Shown here: piece by piece, positions 33,324-41,193 of the stretch | How positions within the stretch are numbered: position 1 is the first letter of the stretch | How the letters are laid out: each line of letters starts with the position of its first letter | IMG/VR virus record: IMGVR_UViG_3300042557_001513 | Span: 1-52,980 of that record | DNA from: a virus | Length of the DNA stretch: 52,980 nucleotides | Strand: one strand, 5' to 3' | Made by a program: the position numbers and the translations under genes | The notes under the pieces: generated by a model | Seen by the model: only the letters and a program-made list of their open reading frames with translations | What the model was told of the DNA's origin: nothing | Databases searched by the model: none

Positions 33324-33611
33324 TTATTCGTCGACCAAGTTCGGCATCAGATCTTTGGTCGAGGGGACGACCTTGATCGGGGTCGCCAAGGCTTCGAGGG
33401 AACGCAGCGCGTGGAAGAACCCTTCGCGGCGGGCGTTTTGCAGGGCGTTGAAAATTAGAAAGTCGACATCGCTCGGCACCGGCATCTCGGTCGGCTCCCC
33501 GAGATCGCGGAGCACATCGAGGGCGGCTTGCATCGAGGGATGGCGCAGCACCTCGGCGAGTCCGCCTTGGAGATGCTCGTTGCGGCGGAAGGAGTTTAGA
33601 TTGTGTTTCAT
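33324..33611 (-). CDS. hypothetical protein
   Basis: A 95-residue helical protein (LQGGLAEVLRHPSMQAALDVLRDLG, FLIFNALQNARREGFFHALRSLEAL). No signal peptide or membrane segment is seen. In some environmental phages I recall such a protein beside the scaffold gene, so a head-assembly role is possible. ATG 33611 lies just after a GTAATAACCCCTTAACTAC leader without a Shine-Dalgarno. Confidence 0.55.
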   Translation of the reverse strand: MKHNLNSFRRNEHLQGGLAEVLRHPSMQAALDVLRDLGEPTEMPVPSDVDFLIFNALQNARREGFFHALRSLEALATPIKVVPSTKDLMPNLVDE

Positions 33612-33625
33612 AAAGTAGTTAAGGG

Positions 33626-33633
33626 GTTATTAC
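33626..33633 (-). promoter_or_regulatory. GTAATAAC leader element, copy 9
   Basis: Minus-strand CAG-TAA-TAAC: the stop of the endolysin gene is inside the element. It continues CCCTTAACTACTTT and lies 14 bases before ATG 33611. Confidence 0.72.
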
Positions 33634-34211
33634 TGCGTGGCCTGCATGTGCATCGAATCGCGGCTCCAGAAAGCCCCTGCCGCGAGCCACCCTTCCCGTG
33701 CAAAGATCTCCATGACATCGAGCGGCATGTGCGCCCGTGTCGGCCAGTGGGTGTGGAGCCCGTTGCGGGGCGCATCGAAATCAATCGCCGCCGCCCGTGC
33801 GTGGAGGCTCGGGATACTGCCGCCGCGCATCTTGCGGTTGGCGTAGACTCCGTAGAATTTGTTGATCCCCGCCTCGCTCCGGGCTTCGTCGGTCTTGTAG
33901 CGTTTACCCAGTTCCTTGAGGATGCGCTCCAAGCTCGGGGCCAGCTTCTCGTGGACTCCGATCGAGCGGACCGTCTTAGGTCCGTTGTAGAGATACATCT
34001 TGTAAGGCACCGGGATCTGGACGACCGAGACCTTGCCGGCCGCACCGTAGAACGCGGTGAGACTTTTCTGATCCTGCTTCGGCCAAGGGTTCGGCTTGGG
34101 CATCATTGCCCGCAGATAACGCTGGGTCGCGGCGATCGACTGCGGCCCGAAGAACCCATCAGGCTCCGTGCCGACCGTCTCTTGGATGATCTTGATCTGG
34201 GTTTGGTTCAC
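33630..34211 (-). CDS. endolysin: peptidoglycan-binding plus M15-type peptidase
   Basis: A 193-residue protein. An N-terminal PGBD-like segment (about 1-35: IKIIQETVGTEPDGFFGPQSIAATQRYL) is followed by a D,D/L,D-carboxypeptidase-like M15 domain. Its metal-binding set is visible as SLHARAAAIDFD (His and Asp at about 136-143) and SRDSMHMQ (about 184-191). It cleaves cell-wall peptides at lysis. It starts at GTG 34211, overlapping the TGA of the lipoprotein gene. The stop lies in a TAATAAC element. Strong call by motif and context. Confidence 0.85.
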   Translation of the reverse strand: MNQTQIKIIQETVGTEPDGFFGPQSIAATQRYLRAMMPKPNPWPKQDQKSLTAFYGAAGKVSVVQIPVPYKMYLYNGPKTVRSIGVHEKLAPSLERILKELGKRYKTDEARSEAGINKFYGVYANRKMRGGSIPSLHARAAAIDFDAPRNGLHTHWPTRAHMPLDVMEIFAREGWLAAGAFWSRDSMHMQATQ

Positions 34212-34351
34212 TCAGGCTTGACCACTTTTTTCCCGTCGCCCGGCTCGACCGAGACCGTCACCCTTTGATTGAGGAAGTCGTAGCCGAACCCGATTTTCGG
34301 GGTCACGCAGCCGGTGAGGAAAAACGCCACCGCCGTGACCACGTATTTCAT
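34208..34351 (-). CDS. small lipoprotein, possible spanin-type lysis protein
   Basis: A 47-residue protein. A signal peptide (KYVVTAVAFFL) ends in a lipobox LTGC with Cys at 15, so the mature form would be a lipid-anchored peptide of 33 residues (VTPKIGFGYDF and so on). It lies between the small membrane protein and the endolysin, and overlaps both by ATGA/GTGA. That setting suggests an outer-membrane spanin (Rz1-like) function, though no separate inner-membrane spanin is identified. Confidence 0.65.
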   Translation of the reverse strand: MKYVVTAVAFFLTGCVTPKIGFGYDFLNQRVTVSVEPGDGKKVVKPE

Positions 34352-34524
34352 TTGCGGGAGAACTTCGCGACGATGTTGGCGATCGCCTTGAGCGTCTTCT
34401 CCGGCTGCTCGCCGGGGATGAGCGCGAAGATCGCGATCAAGGCGAGGATGAGGCCGTAGGCCGCTCCGAGGATTTCCAGCCAGTTCAGGGAACTGACTAC
34501 TTGGATGATGTTCGTGATGTCCAT
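34348..34524 (-). CDS. small membrane protein, holin-like
   Basis: A 58-residue protein with one hydrophobic helix at about 17-38 (EILGAAYGLILALIAIFALI), followed by a charged helix (KTLKAIANIVAKFSRK). The short length, single transmembrane segment, basic C-terminus and place in the lysis cassette suggest a holin or holin-associated protein. Its stop overlaps the lipoprotein start (ATGA). ATG 34524 follows a GTAATAACCACACAAC leader without a Shine-Dalgarno. Confidence 0.6.
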   Translation of the reverse strand: MDITNIIQVVSSLNWLEILGAAYGLILALIAIFALIPGEQPEKTLKAIANIVAKFSRK

Positions 34525-34537
34525 AATATGTTGTGTG

Positions 34538-34545
34538 GTTATTAC
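34538..34545 (-). promoter_or_regulatory. GTAATAAC leader element, copy 10
   Basis: Minus-strand TAG-TAA-TAAC directly after the stop of the 34545 gene (the TAG overlaps). It continues CACACAACATATT and lies 13 bases before ATG 34524. Confidence 0.7.
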
Positions 34546-34832
34546 TATCGTTGCAAAATTGCCGCCCGCAACCCGTCCATCAAGAAAGCCGAGAGCGCCC
34601 CGATCGCGGCAGCGATCCCGTAGATCGTCGACTTGGTATTCTCGAGGTGCTTGAGCCGATCGTCATGTTTTTCGAACGATCTCCGGAAGGACTCCTGGTG
34701 CTCCAAGATCAGGTCGACCTTGGTCTCCAACCGCGCCAGTCTTTCACCATCGAAGCTCATCGACAGAGATTCTTCCTTCCGTCGGCGAGAACCGTCAGGG
34801 GCCAACATGTTGAGCGGATCGGAGACATTCAT
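34545..34832 (-). CDS. XhlA-like holin-associated membrane protein
   Basis: A 95-residue protein. Residues 30-65 form a coiled coil (RLARLETKVDLILEHQESFRRSFEKHDDRLKHLE), followed by a C-terminal transmembrane helix (STIYGIAAAIGALSAFLM). This coiled-coil-then-membrane layout matches haemolysin XhlA-type proteins that work with holins. It heads the lysis cassette (34208-34832), upstream of the small membrane protein. The family call is by architecture only. Confidence 0.6.
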   Translation of the reverse strand: MNVSDPLNMLAPDGSRRRKEESLSMSFDGERLARLETKVDLILEHQESFRRSFEKHDDRLKHLENTKSTIYGIAAAIGALSAFLMDGLRAAILQR

Positions 34833-34850
34833 TGTTAATATGCTTCTGGA

Positions 34851-35021
34851 TCAGGACTCCTGCAACTGAGGCTCCTCGGTCGCGGTGAGTTGTTTTTCGA
34901 TACTCATCGCCACCGGCAGGATGCCCGCTGCTGCGTTCAAGCCGCCCGCCTTGGTCGCAATGTCGAGACACTGCATGACGACCTTGGCTTCCGCCTCGGT
35001 GAGTGTGACTTGCTTATTCAT
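34851..35021 (-). CDS. small hypothetical protein
   Basis: A 56-residue protein beginning MNKQVTLTEAEAKVVMQCLDIATKAGGLNAA. The pattern 'LTxxEAxVVxxCLDxAxKAGGL' is one I recall from short phage proteins near lysis genes; the role is unknown. An upstream ATG at 35102 is in frame but falls inside the previous gene. ATG 35021 overlaps that gene by 8 bases and has a conserved-looking protein start, so I use it. Confidence 0.55.
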   Translation of the reverse strand: MNKQVTLTEAEAKVVMQCLDIATKAGGLNAAAGILPVAMSIEKQLTATEEPQLQES

Positions 35022-35325
35022 TTGCGGGAGCCTCCTGTTGCGCGGCGAGGTAAGCCTGTGTCGCGGGAATCGCGGCGAGAACTGCCTCAAACGCGGCGGC
35101 AAGTTCTGGAACCTCCTGCATGATTTCGGGCGTGAGCGGAGCCGTCATCTTCTGGACGAGTGAGCCGTTGGCGAGTTCGCCGTCTGCGGTTGCGGGGAGC
35201 AACTCGACGGTTATTGATCCGCTGTCTGCTGTCGGCTGGATGGCCGAGAGCGTGTAGACATGGAGTTTATCGAACACCTTCGCAGGGATGGGTTCGACGG
35301 TTATGGGTGTTGGGTTGTTTAACAT
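35014..35325 (-). CDS. hypothetical protein, paralogue of the 30121-30423 product
   Basis: A 103-residue protein with a beta-rich N-terminal half (KLHVYTLSAIQPTADSGSITVELLP) and a helical C-terminal half (IMQEVPELAAAFEAVLAAI). It shares DSG, EVPE-A and a final W/Y-L-A with the 100-residue protein after the capsid gene, so the two may be duplicates. It lies 6 bases after a fibre-like gene. The function is unknown, probably structural. Confidence 0.5.
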   Translation of the reverse strand: MLNNPTPITVEPIPAKVFDKLHVYTLSAIQPTADSGSITVELLPATADGELANGSLVQKMTAPLTPEIMQEVPELAAAFEAVLAAIPATQAYLAAQQEAPANE

Positions 35326-35331
35326 AAAGCG

Positions 35332-36387
35332 TTAGGCCGCAACGCATGGCACCTTGTAGGCCGTGCCAGCGGCGTCAAAGAGGGTCAGCGTGTGGGTCGC
35401 GGTGATCGTCTCGGATACGGCATTCTGGTGAATGCGGAGTTGGCCTTGGAGCGGGCAGAAGTCGGAGTCGTTGGCAAGGCGAGCTTGGAGGGCGGTGCTG
35501 TCGCGTTTAAGCGCAGGGAAACTTGTCGTGCTGCCGCCAAACTGAATCCGATCAAACCCATTTTGCGCTGCGTTTAACAGTCGAATAACCCCAGACGATA
35601 CGTTGCCAACAATAGATGAATTGCCTTGAAATGTGAGGTTGGTGACTACGGATAATGAACCAGTGCAAGTTATGGCGTTACTGGTTCCCGCAATGGTCAT
35701 CCGTGTAGTTCCATCAGTCTGAAACTCCAGCGCCCTCGCCGTCCCGCCGCCCGATCCCTTCTCCGTGCCGATCTGAAACACGTTGCTGCTCCAGCGCAGG
35801 AAGCCGCGTTCGTGGTTCGTGTCACTGGTGAAGGTATTGTATATTCGGAAGGTTTGGGCGTTGGTGTCGTTGCGTTGGCCCAATGTGTTCTCCCCATCAT
35901 AACCAACTCTAACACTAAGACCCCCGCCGTTACCGTTAGCAAATAAGACGCCGCCAGCATTATTGGCACCAGTGAAGCCTATTGTTCCCAGTGTGGCAGA
36001 AATCGCAGCAGCGTTGCCGCCAGGAGCTAATGAAACACCACCTGATGAATGCACGGCACCTGTCCTCGTTACACGAAAAATGGAAGAGCCATTGTAAACA
36101 TAGTTTATGGCGCTACTGCTATTGTTGGCCGCTGTCTGAGTTACGCCAATATTGACAGCATTGAATACTACCGCCGCGTTGTTCCAAGTCTGCGCCAAAT
36201 CCAGCACAGGCGCGGACGCCGTGAGCGTGCCGTTGTTGGCGGTGAGCGTGGTGAAGGCTCCGCTGTTTCGGGTGGTGGATCCAATCGGCGTATTCTGGAT
36301 CGAGGCAAACGTGACATTGTTCGCGGTGCCGAGTCCGAGCGCGGCGGCGTCGACGGGTTTTGGGTAGAAAGTGGAGAGGAGGCTCAT
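35332..36387 (-). CDS. fibre-like structural protein
   Basis: A 351-residue protein rich in Asn, Thr, Ala, Gly and Ser. It has an N-terminal GLGTANNVTFASIQNTPIG motif (known from tail fibre and head fibre proteins) and beta-shaft type stretches (ITCTGSLSVVTNLTFQGNS). The C-terminus (TATHTLTLFDAAGTAYKVPCVAA) looks like a small terminal domain. It overlaps the next gene by ATGA. Likely host-binding or decoration. Confidence 0.65.
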   Translation of the reverse strand: MSLLSTFYPKPVDAAALGLGTANNVTFASIQNTPIGSTTRNSGAFTTLTANNGTLTASAPVLDLAQTWNNAAVVFNAVNIGVTQTAANNSSSAINYVYNGSSIFRVTRTGAVHSSGGVSLAPGGNAAAISATLGTIGFTGANNAGGVLFANGNGGGLSVRVGYDGENTLGQRNDTNAQTFRIYNTFTSDTNHERGFLRWSSNVFQIGTEKGSGGGTARALEFQTDGTTRMTIAGTSNAITCTGSLSVVTNLTFQGNSSIVGNVSSGVIRLLNAAQNGFDRIQFGGSTTSFPALKRDSTALQARLANDSDFCPLQGQLRIHQNAVSETITATHTLTLFDAAGTAYKVPCVAA

Positions 36388-36803
36388 GGCGTGTTGAGAG
36401 TGGTGCGGGCGGATTGGACGGCTTGCTCGAAAGTCAGCGGGGGCTGCGGCCAGTCGTTGCGCGGCGACGGATCATTGGCAAATGTGTCGAGGATTGCGTT
36501 CAAGTAGCCTTCCAGAGCGTCGAGTTCCGGGCTCTGCTTGCCAGCGGCTTGGAGGTTAAAACGCAAATAGAGCAACGTGGGCTGGCGTTCGCCGCCGAGG
36601 CCGACGGATTTGAGGTGTTCTTCGGCGGTGATCGGATCAGCTTCCGGTGCGGGTGCGGGCGGAAGTGCGGCGAGGTCGATGTCGGCGAGGCGGACGGCGG
36701 ATGTTCCGGCGGGCGGTTGCCACTTGGCAGTGTCGCCGTCCCACAACACGACGTTGACGAGGTGTCCGGCGGGTTGAGCGAGGATGGCGTATTTCTCGGT
36801 CAT
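36384..36803 (-). CDS. tail fibre assembly-type protein
   Basis: A 139-residue protein. Its beta-rich N-terminus (EKYAILAQPAGHLVNVVLWDGDTAKWQPPAG) and Pro-rich middle resemble tail-fibre-associated or chaperone-like proteins with the 'W-DG' motif; the C-terminus is helical. It lies between two fibre genes, overlapping the next (ATGA), as chaperones often do. The assignment is from context and pattern only. Confidence 0.5.
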   Translation of the reverse strand: MTEKYAILAQPAGHLVNVVLWDGDTAKWQPPAGTSAVRLADIDLAALPPAPAPEADPITAEEHLKSVGLGGERQPTLLYLRFNLQAAGKQSPELDALEGYLNAILDTFANDPSPRNDWPQPPLTFEQAVQSARTTLNTP

Positions 36804-36805
36804 GG

Positions 36806-38425
36806 TTAGAAATAGGTTGTTATGACGGCGATGCCGTCGCCGCCTTTTCCGCCTGCGTTTGATCCGCCTGCGTCGTTTGTTGCGCCAGCGCCACCACCAC
36901 CGCCGCCGCCCAAAATTGCATCGCCGCCTTCGGCACCTTCGCCTGCGTTTCCTTGGCGACCACCACTGGCACCTGCGCCGATAAAGCCAAGACGGCCACC
37001 TGCAATGCCTTTGTTGCCAGCATTGGGCGAAGCGCCTCCAGCCACAATATGCGGATTGATGCCTCCGCTGCCTGAACCGATTGCACCGCCGGGGGCGCTG
37101 TTGTGTAGACCATTGGCTGACGTAATTCGTGAACCACCTCCGCCACTTGCAGGCCAGATATTCCCCGCGTTAGTAGATCCCGTTCCTGCGCCTGCTGACG
37201 CTGCCTCATAGCCACCACTGCCGCCTGCGGCTGTGTTGTGTGATGAGTTGATGATGAATCCGCGGACGGAAGCTGATGCGCCACCGGCAGCTTGTGCGGT
37301 ATTGTTGCCGCCTGCGCCACCGTTGCCGCCAAAGGCTTTGAGTGGACCAAAAGTGGTGTCGCCGCCCGCCGCGCCTGCACCGCCGTTGGTGTCGTTGCCC
37401 GCAGCAGTGCCGCCCACGCCGCCAGCGCCGACCGTCACGGTTTCTGTTCCGCTGAGAGACTCAGGGTCAATAAGCAAAACTGTGTGTCCTGCGCCTGCAC
37501 CGCCGCCGCCGCCTCCGCGTGCGGTTCCTGCCGCGCCACGCCGTCCGCCGCCGCCGCCACCACCGCCGCCGACGAGTTCCACTTGCAACATCTTGGCCCC
37601 TGCGGGTTTTGTCCAAGTGCCGTTGGCGGTGAAGATTTGGGTGTCGGTGAGTTGGCCGGTCAGCGCGATGGTGCCGGAGCTATCGGGGACGGTTAAGGTC
37701 CGCGTCTGGCCCGAGGTGATGCCGTCAACCTCAAAGGCCAGTTTCTTGGTGCTGTCGGCGGATCCCACCACACGAAAAACATCGTCCGCGGGTTCGGTTG
37801 CCGAGATCGCCGTTCCATAGTAGGGAACAACTTTCCACCCCACCGTGGAACCAACAAAGACCAGCGTGAAAGCGGCATCCTCGACATTGCAGGTCATATC
37901 CTCGGCCAAGGATTCGATGTTCGATCCGTTGCGGGCGATGGTGAGGTTGTTCGTGTCGAAGGTTCCTGCGTAGTCGAGCACGGTGATCGTGTCGCCATTC
38001 GACGGGGTCGCGGGCAGGGTGAGGGTGAAGGCTCCGGCTGTGGTGTCGGCGGCGACCTTTGCGCCATTGATGAGGGTCTGGGCCGAAGTGACGACGGTGT
38101 AGTCGATCGGCTCGGCGGCGACATCACTCGACCCCAAGGAAACATTCCCCGTCTGCCCATTCACCGAATTCACGGGGTAGTCGCCGCCATATTCCCAGTC
38201 GGTCGCCCGGACGCCGGTATTGTTCTTGCGAATCCAGATGCCTGCTTGTCGTCTGTTGACGAGCCAGACGCCCGTGGAACTTCTCACCAAGAAACTAGCC
38301 CCAACCGCCGGATCGCCGATCGTCTCAGATAAGTCGGCAAAGGTCTCGACCTCGCCTTCAAAGACGACGGCACCGCCCCCGACTATATCGAGGTTTCCGG
38401 TAAAGGGATTGAAGCTCCAAGCCAT
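36806..38425 (-). CDS. tail fibre with Gly-rich adhesin-like C-terminal domain
   Basis: A 539-residue protein. The N-terminus begins SFNPFTGNLDIVGGG and the middle is fibre-like (PVNSVNGQTGNVSLGSSDVA). From about residue 265 (FTANGTWTKPAGAKMLQVELVG) to the end it is very Gly-rich (GGGGGGGGG, GGNGGAGGNNT, GGGGGGGAGATNDAGG) and ends in VITTYF. This matches the Gly_rich_2 type of tail fibre domain, thought to fold as packed polyglycine helices in phage adhesins. Receptor binding is likely. It is the highest-glycine region of the window. Confidence 0.7.
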   Translation of the reverse strand: MAWSFNPFTGNLDIVGGGAVVFEGEVETFADLSETIGDPAVGASFLVRSSTGVWLVNRRQAGIWIRKNNTGVRATDWEYGGDYPVNSVNGQTGNVSLGSSDVAAEPIDYTVVTSAQTLINGAKVAADTTAGAFTLTLPATPSNGDTITVLDYAGTFDTNNLTIARNGSNIESLAEDMTCNVEDAAFTLVFVGSTVGWKVVPYYGTAISATEPADDVFRVVGSADSTKKLAFEVDGITSGQTRTLTVPDSSGTIALTGQLTDTQIFTANGTWTKPAGAKMLQVELVGGGGGGGGGRRGAAGTARGGGGGGAGAGHTVLLIDPESLSGTETVTVGAGGVGGTAAGNDTNGGAGAAGGDTTFGPLKAFGGNGGAGGNNTAQAAGGASASVRGFIINSSHNTAAGGSGGYEAASAGAGTGSTNAGNIWPASGGGGSRITSANGLHNSAPGGAIGSGSGGINPHIVAGGASPNAGNKGIAGGRLGFIGAGASGGRQGNAGEGAEGGDAILGGGGGGGAGATNDAGGSNAGGKGGDGIAVITTYF

Positions 38426-38426
38426 C

Positions 38427-38660
38427 TTAACTCTTTAGAACGCGGGTGAGATTGGTGCCGCTGTAGGAAAAGTTGCGGGTCTCGACGACCGAGCCGTTGA
38501 GCTTATACTCGACCTTCGTCAGGTTGCTTCCGGCATAGGTCAGCGCGATGTCGTCCCAGGTCGGAGTATTCGAGTGCATGATGTCGTTGATCTTCTGCAA
38601 CGACCGCTCGGTATAGTCCTCGCGCAGCGGGGTGTTTCCTTCTGGATAATAAGCGGGCAT
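38427..38660 (-). CDS. small fibre-associated protein
   Basis: A 77-residue protein. The C-terminal half (about 40-77) has TYAGSNLTKVEYKLNGS and SYSGTNLTRVLKS, two beta-hairpin-like repeats common in phage tail or fibre proteins. The N-terminal half (YYPEGNTPLREDYTERSLQKINDIM) is helical. It starts immediately after a GTAATAAC element (TAATAACATG). Confidence 0.6.
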   Translation of the reverse strand: MPAYYPEGNTPLREDYTERSLQKINDIMHSNTPTWDDIALTYAGSNLTKVEYKLNGSVVETRNFSYSGTNLTRVLKS

Positions 38661-38668
38661 GTTATTAC
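38661..38668 (-). promoter_or_regulatory. GTAATAAC leader element, copy 11
   Basis: Minus-strand TAAGTAATAACATG: the element touches ATG 38660 directly, so this gene would have no room for a Shine-Dalgarno, nor for a promoter making a normal leader. Confidence 0.72.
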
Positions 38669-38877
38669 TTAATACTCCGGTTCACGGACCTCGGCAACAC
38701 GGCCAAGTTACTGGAGTGGTTGCTCATTCCGTTTTTATGGTGCACGTCCTTGCCGTCGCCTTTGGAGACGCGGCCGGCCCGCTCCATCTTGCGACGGGCG
38801 GCGTTGCGCTGGGCACGACGCTTCTTCTGCTCGGGGGACGAGTGGTAAATATATTCCTGGGCGTAGTCTCTTGGCAT
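38665..38877 (-). CDS. small HNH-like protein
   Basis: A 70-residue, very basic protein. A His/Asn-containing motif (GDGKDVHHKNGMSNHSSNLAVLPRSVNRS) resembles the core of phage HNH-type proteins (DVDHKDG...NLRV.S...NR). The start is at ATG 38877; the final part overlaps the element-bearing intergenic base. The N-terminal part (EQKKRRAQRNAARRKMERAG) is helical and Arg-rich. It lies beside the portal gene, where small HNH proteins often help packaging, so it may assist the terminase. Confidence 0.6.
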   Translation of the reverse strand: MPRDYAQEYIYHSSPEQKKRRAQRNAARRKMERAGRVSKGDGKDVHHKNGMSNHSSNLAVLPRSVNRSIK

Positions 38878-38880
38878 AGG

Positions 38881-41193
38881 TCACATCGGTTGTGCCGGAC
38901 CAATCTTCGCAGCGGTCTGGGCATCTTTAAGCGCAAGATCCTGCATGACCTTGGCTTGCTTGGTCTGCATGTCGACTTGGTGTTTCTCGATCTGCATCTG
39001 GAGCTTCGCTCGGCGTTCGGCCAAGTCGGCTTGGGCCTTCGGACTTAGCATCTGGGCATCGGCCAACTGACGCTCCATGTCGGCAATCCTTGCTTGCTCG
39101 GCTTCGATGGCGCGAGCTTGCTCGGCCTCTTGGGCTTTGGCCTGCTGCTCGGCGGCGGCTTGCAACTCGTCGGCGAGTCGCTGGCCGGAAGCGTTCAACT
39201 GCTGGAACCGCTGGCGCATGAGCCCGATCTGGTCTTGGCGAGCCACATCGGGAGCGAGCAACTGCAAGTGTTCGCCCAAGTGCGGCAACATCGTCTGGTA
39301 AGCGGCGAGCGCGGCGGCAGGGTCGGCCTGACCTTGCGAGATCGCTTGGTCGAGACCGTCGAGCGCCGTCAGGTGACGGCTGGCGTGGATGAAGTGGTTC
39401 TCGCCGGAGGAGACGGGCAGCGCCGTGCCAGCCGACATCGTGGCGTTCTCCAAGAGCGCGATCTTGTCGTCGATCGGTGTCCGCAGCGTGGTCGCGGGCG
39501 AGGGCAAGTAGCGGTCGACCACTTCCTGCCCAAAGCGGGCGGCAATGCGGTCGCGCAAGAGATTGACCCGACCCATCTCGTCCAAGGAACCGAAGATGGA
39601 CATCGTCTCATCGATCGCCGCACTCCGCATCCCAGGGCTTCCATAACCAATGGCGCGAACGGGCTCGACCGTGGAGAAACGATGGATCGCTTCGGTCGGC
39701 ACTCCGCGGGCAATACAACGCTTCTTGAAGTCGACGGCGTCACGACCGCCGGGTTCATTGGCGGCATAATCACGCGACACTAAACGGCGGTATGCCTCAC
39801 GAAGAAGACGTTTCCACGGGTGGTAGAAAAGATTGATCGCCGCGGCCCCGAGCACGGCTTCTTGCTGCAACTGGGCGCGGACCTCATACGCAGTGCGGCT
39901 TTGACCATCCGGAGTGATCGATCGCGACTGGTAGCCGATCGTCCGGTTTTGCATATTCATGGTCAGGTCGTTCAAGACCGGCATGAGGTTCTGGTTGTAG
40001 TTGGGGATCGCCTTCTCGACGATCTTCAGCCCAGGAGGAAAGAGTGCGTAGGGGCCGTAATACGAAAGCGTGAGGTCTTCGAGGGCGCGGGACCCATTGT
40101 CGCCGGGCTGGACGATCAGGGCCGAGGAGAGCAACGCACCATCGACCATGCCGCAGCGCAGACGATTCAAAAGCTGAATGTGTGGATAAACTTTATAGCC
40201 CAAACCTCTGATGCCGTGATACGTGCCGTTGCCGACGCCATAGCAAAAAGTAACGAAGCAGTTGGTCGGGGCGGCGAAGCGATTCGGGCGCTTGAAGAGG
40301 AAGTCCTCCTCTTTGGCGTTCTCGTCCGAACCGATCGGATCCTTGAGGAACATGAGGTGGCTGACCTTGCCGTCGAACTCGCGCACCCACATGTGGACGA
40401 CATGGACTTTCTTGCCACGGCTGTTGCCGTAGAGGAGGTCGTTGTTTTTAAGTTCGACCTCCAGCTTCTCCCACTCGCCGGCCTCTTGGAACGAACTGTC
40501 GCGGCAAGCGCGGATCAACGCCTGTTTCACCATCTTGACGTTCCACCCGAGGTCTTTGGCCACGGCGGGGTCTTCGATGAATTTGTAAAGCTGGTGGGCC
40601 TGATACTCGCGATCAACCGTGGCGACCTCGATCTCCCATTCGGAAGCGCGTGTTCCACGTGGCAACCGGAACTCGGAGAGCCCGGCCACACGCCAACGCC
40701 AATCAACCTCGTCCTCAAAATAACAAACCCCGACGCCGTGCGAGACGAACTGGTCGGCAAGCATCTGGTGATTGAACTCGAATTCCTGCCACTCTTTGAG
40801 GGTCCGCGTGAATTCTTCGGCCAGGATGCGCTCCCACTCGACCTTCTGCTCGGGGGAACCGAAGTCGATCGAGATGCGGGCCAAGACATCGACGCTTGAT
40901 GTGAGGTCGTAGTATCCGGCGAGGGCTTGCTCTTTCAGGGCGGAGGCTTCGCCGAAGTCGAGATTCGTGCGCTCGCCTTGGCCCATTTCGATCAGGTCTT
41001 GCTGATTGAAGGGGGCGGCACCATTGAACATCGCGTCAACCAGGGCGCGGTTTTTACTGGAGCCTTGGTCGCTGTCCTTGATCGCTTTGTAGATGGAGCG
41101 GGCGCTGTTTACATTATCCACGCGCATCTTGGGGGCGCGGCCGTTCTCTTCAAGGCCAAGGAGTTCGAGGGGTGCTAGTTCGGAATTTGTCAT
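38881..41193 (-). CDS. portal protein
   Basis: A 770-residue protein lying between the terminase-side genes and the fibre and lysis block. It has a helical C-terminal tail (about 680-760: AEQQAKAQEAEQARAIEAEQ) and a core with NRTIGYQSRSITPDGQSRTAYEV, LQQEAVLGAAAINLFYHPW and RRLVSRDYA, as in podovirus-type portals. The N-terminal part contains LAGYYDLTSSVDVLARI. The size matches large podovirus-like portals. It would form the dodecameric DNA gate. It starts by ATGA overlap with the glycosyltransferase-like gene. Confidence 0.8.
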   Translation of the reverse strand: MTNSELAPLELLGLEENGRAPKMRVDNVNSARSIYKAIKDSDQGSSKNRALVDAMFNGAAPFNQQDLIEMGQGERTNLDFGEASALKEQALAGYYDLTSSVDVLARISIDFGSPEQKVEWERILAEEFTRTLKEWQEFEFNHQMLADQFVSHGVGVCYFEDEVDWRWRVAGLSEFRLPRGTRASEWEIEVATVDREYQAHQLYKFIEDPAVAKDLGWNVKMVKQALIRACRDSSFQEAGEWEKLEVELKNNDLLYGNSRGKKVHVVHMWVREFDGKVSHLMFLKDPIGSDENAKEEDFLFKRPNRFAAPTNCFVTFCYGVGNGTYHGIRGLGYKVYPHIQLLNRLRCGMVDGALLSSALIVQPGDNGSRALEDLTLSYYGPYALFPPGLKIVEKAIPNYNQNLMPVLNDLTMNMQNRTIGYQSRSITPDGQSRTAYEVRAQLQQEAVLGAAAINLFYHPWKRLLREAYRRLVSRDYAANEPGGRDAVDFKKRCIARGVPTEAIHRFSTVEPVRAIGYGSPGMRSAAIDETMSIFGSLDEMGRVNLLRDRIAARFGQEVVDRYLPSPATTLRTPIDDKIALLENATMSAGTALPVSSGENHFIHASRHLTALDGLDQAISQGQADPAAALAAYQTMLPHLGEHLQLLAPDVARQDQIGLMRQRFQQLNASGQRLADELQAAAEQQAKAQEAEQARAIEAEQARIADMERQLADAQMLSPKAQADLAERRAKLQMQIEKHQVDMQTKQAKVMQDLALKDAQTAAKIGPAQPM

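Noticed and set aside
37233-37820. Pro/Ala-rich plus-strand frame.
   Set aside because: It is the reverse reading of the Gly-rich fibre gene; low complexity follows from the GGN codons.
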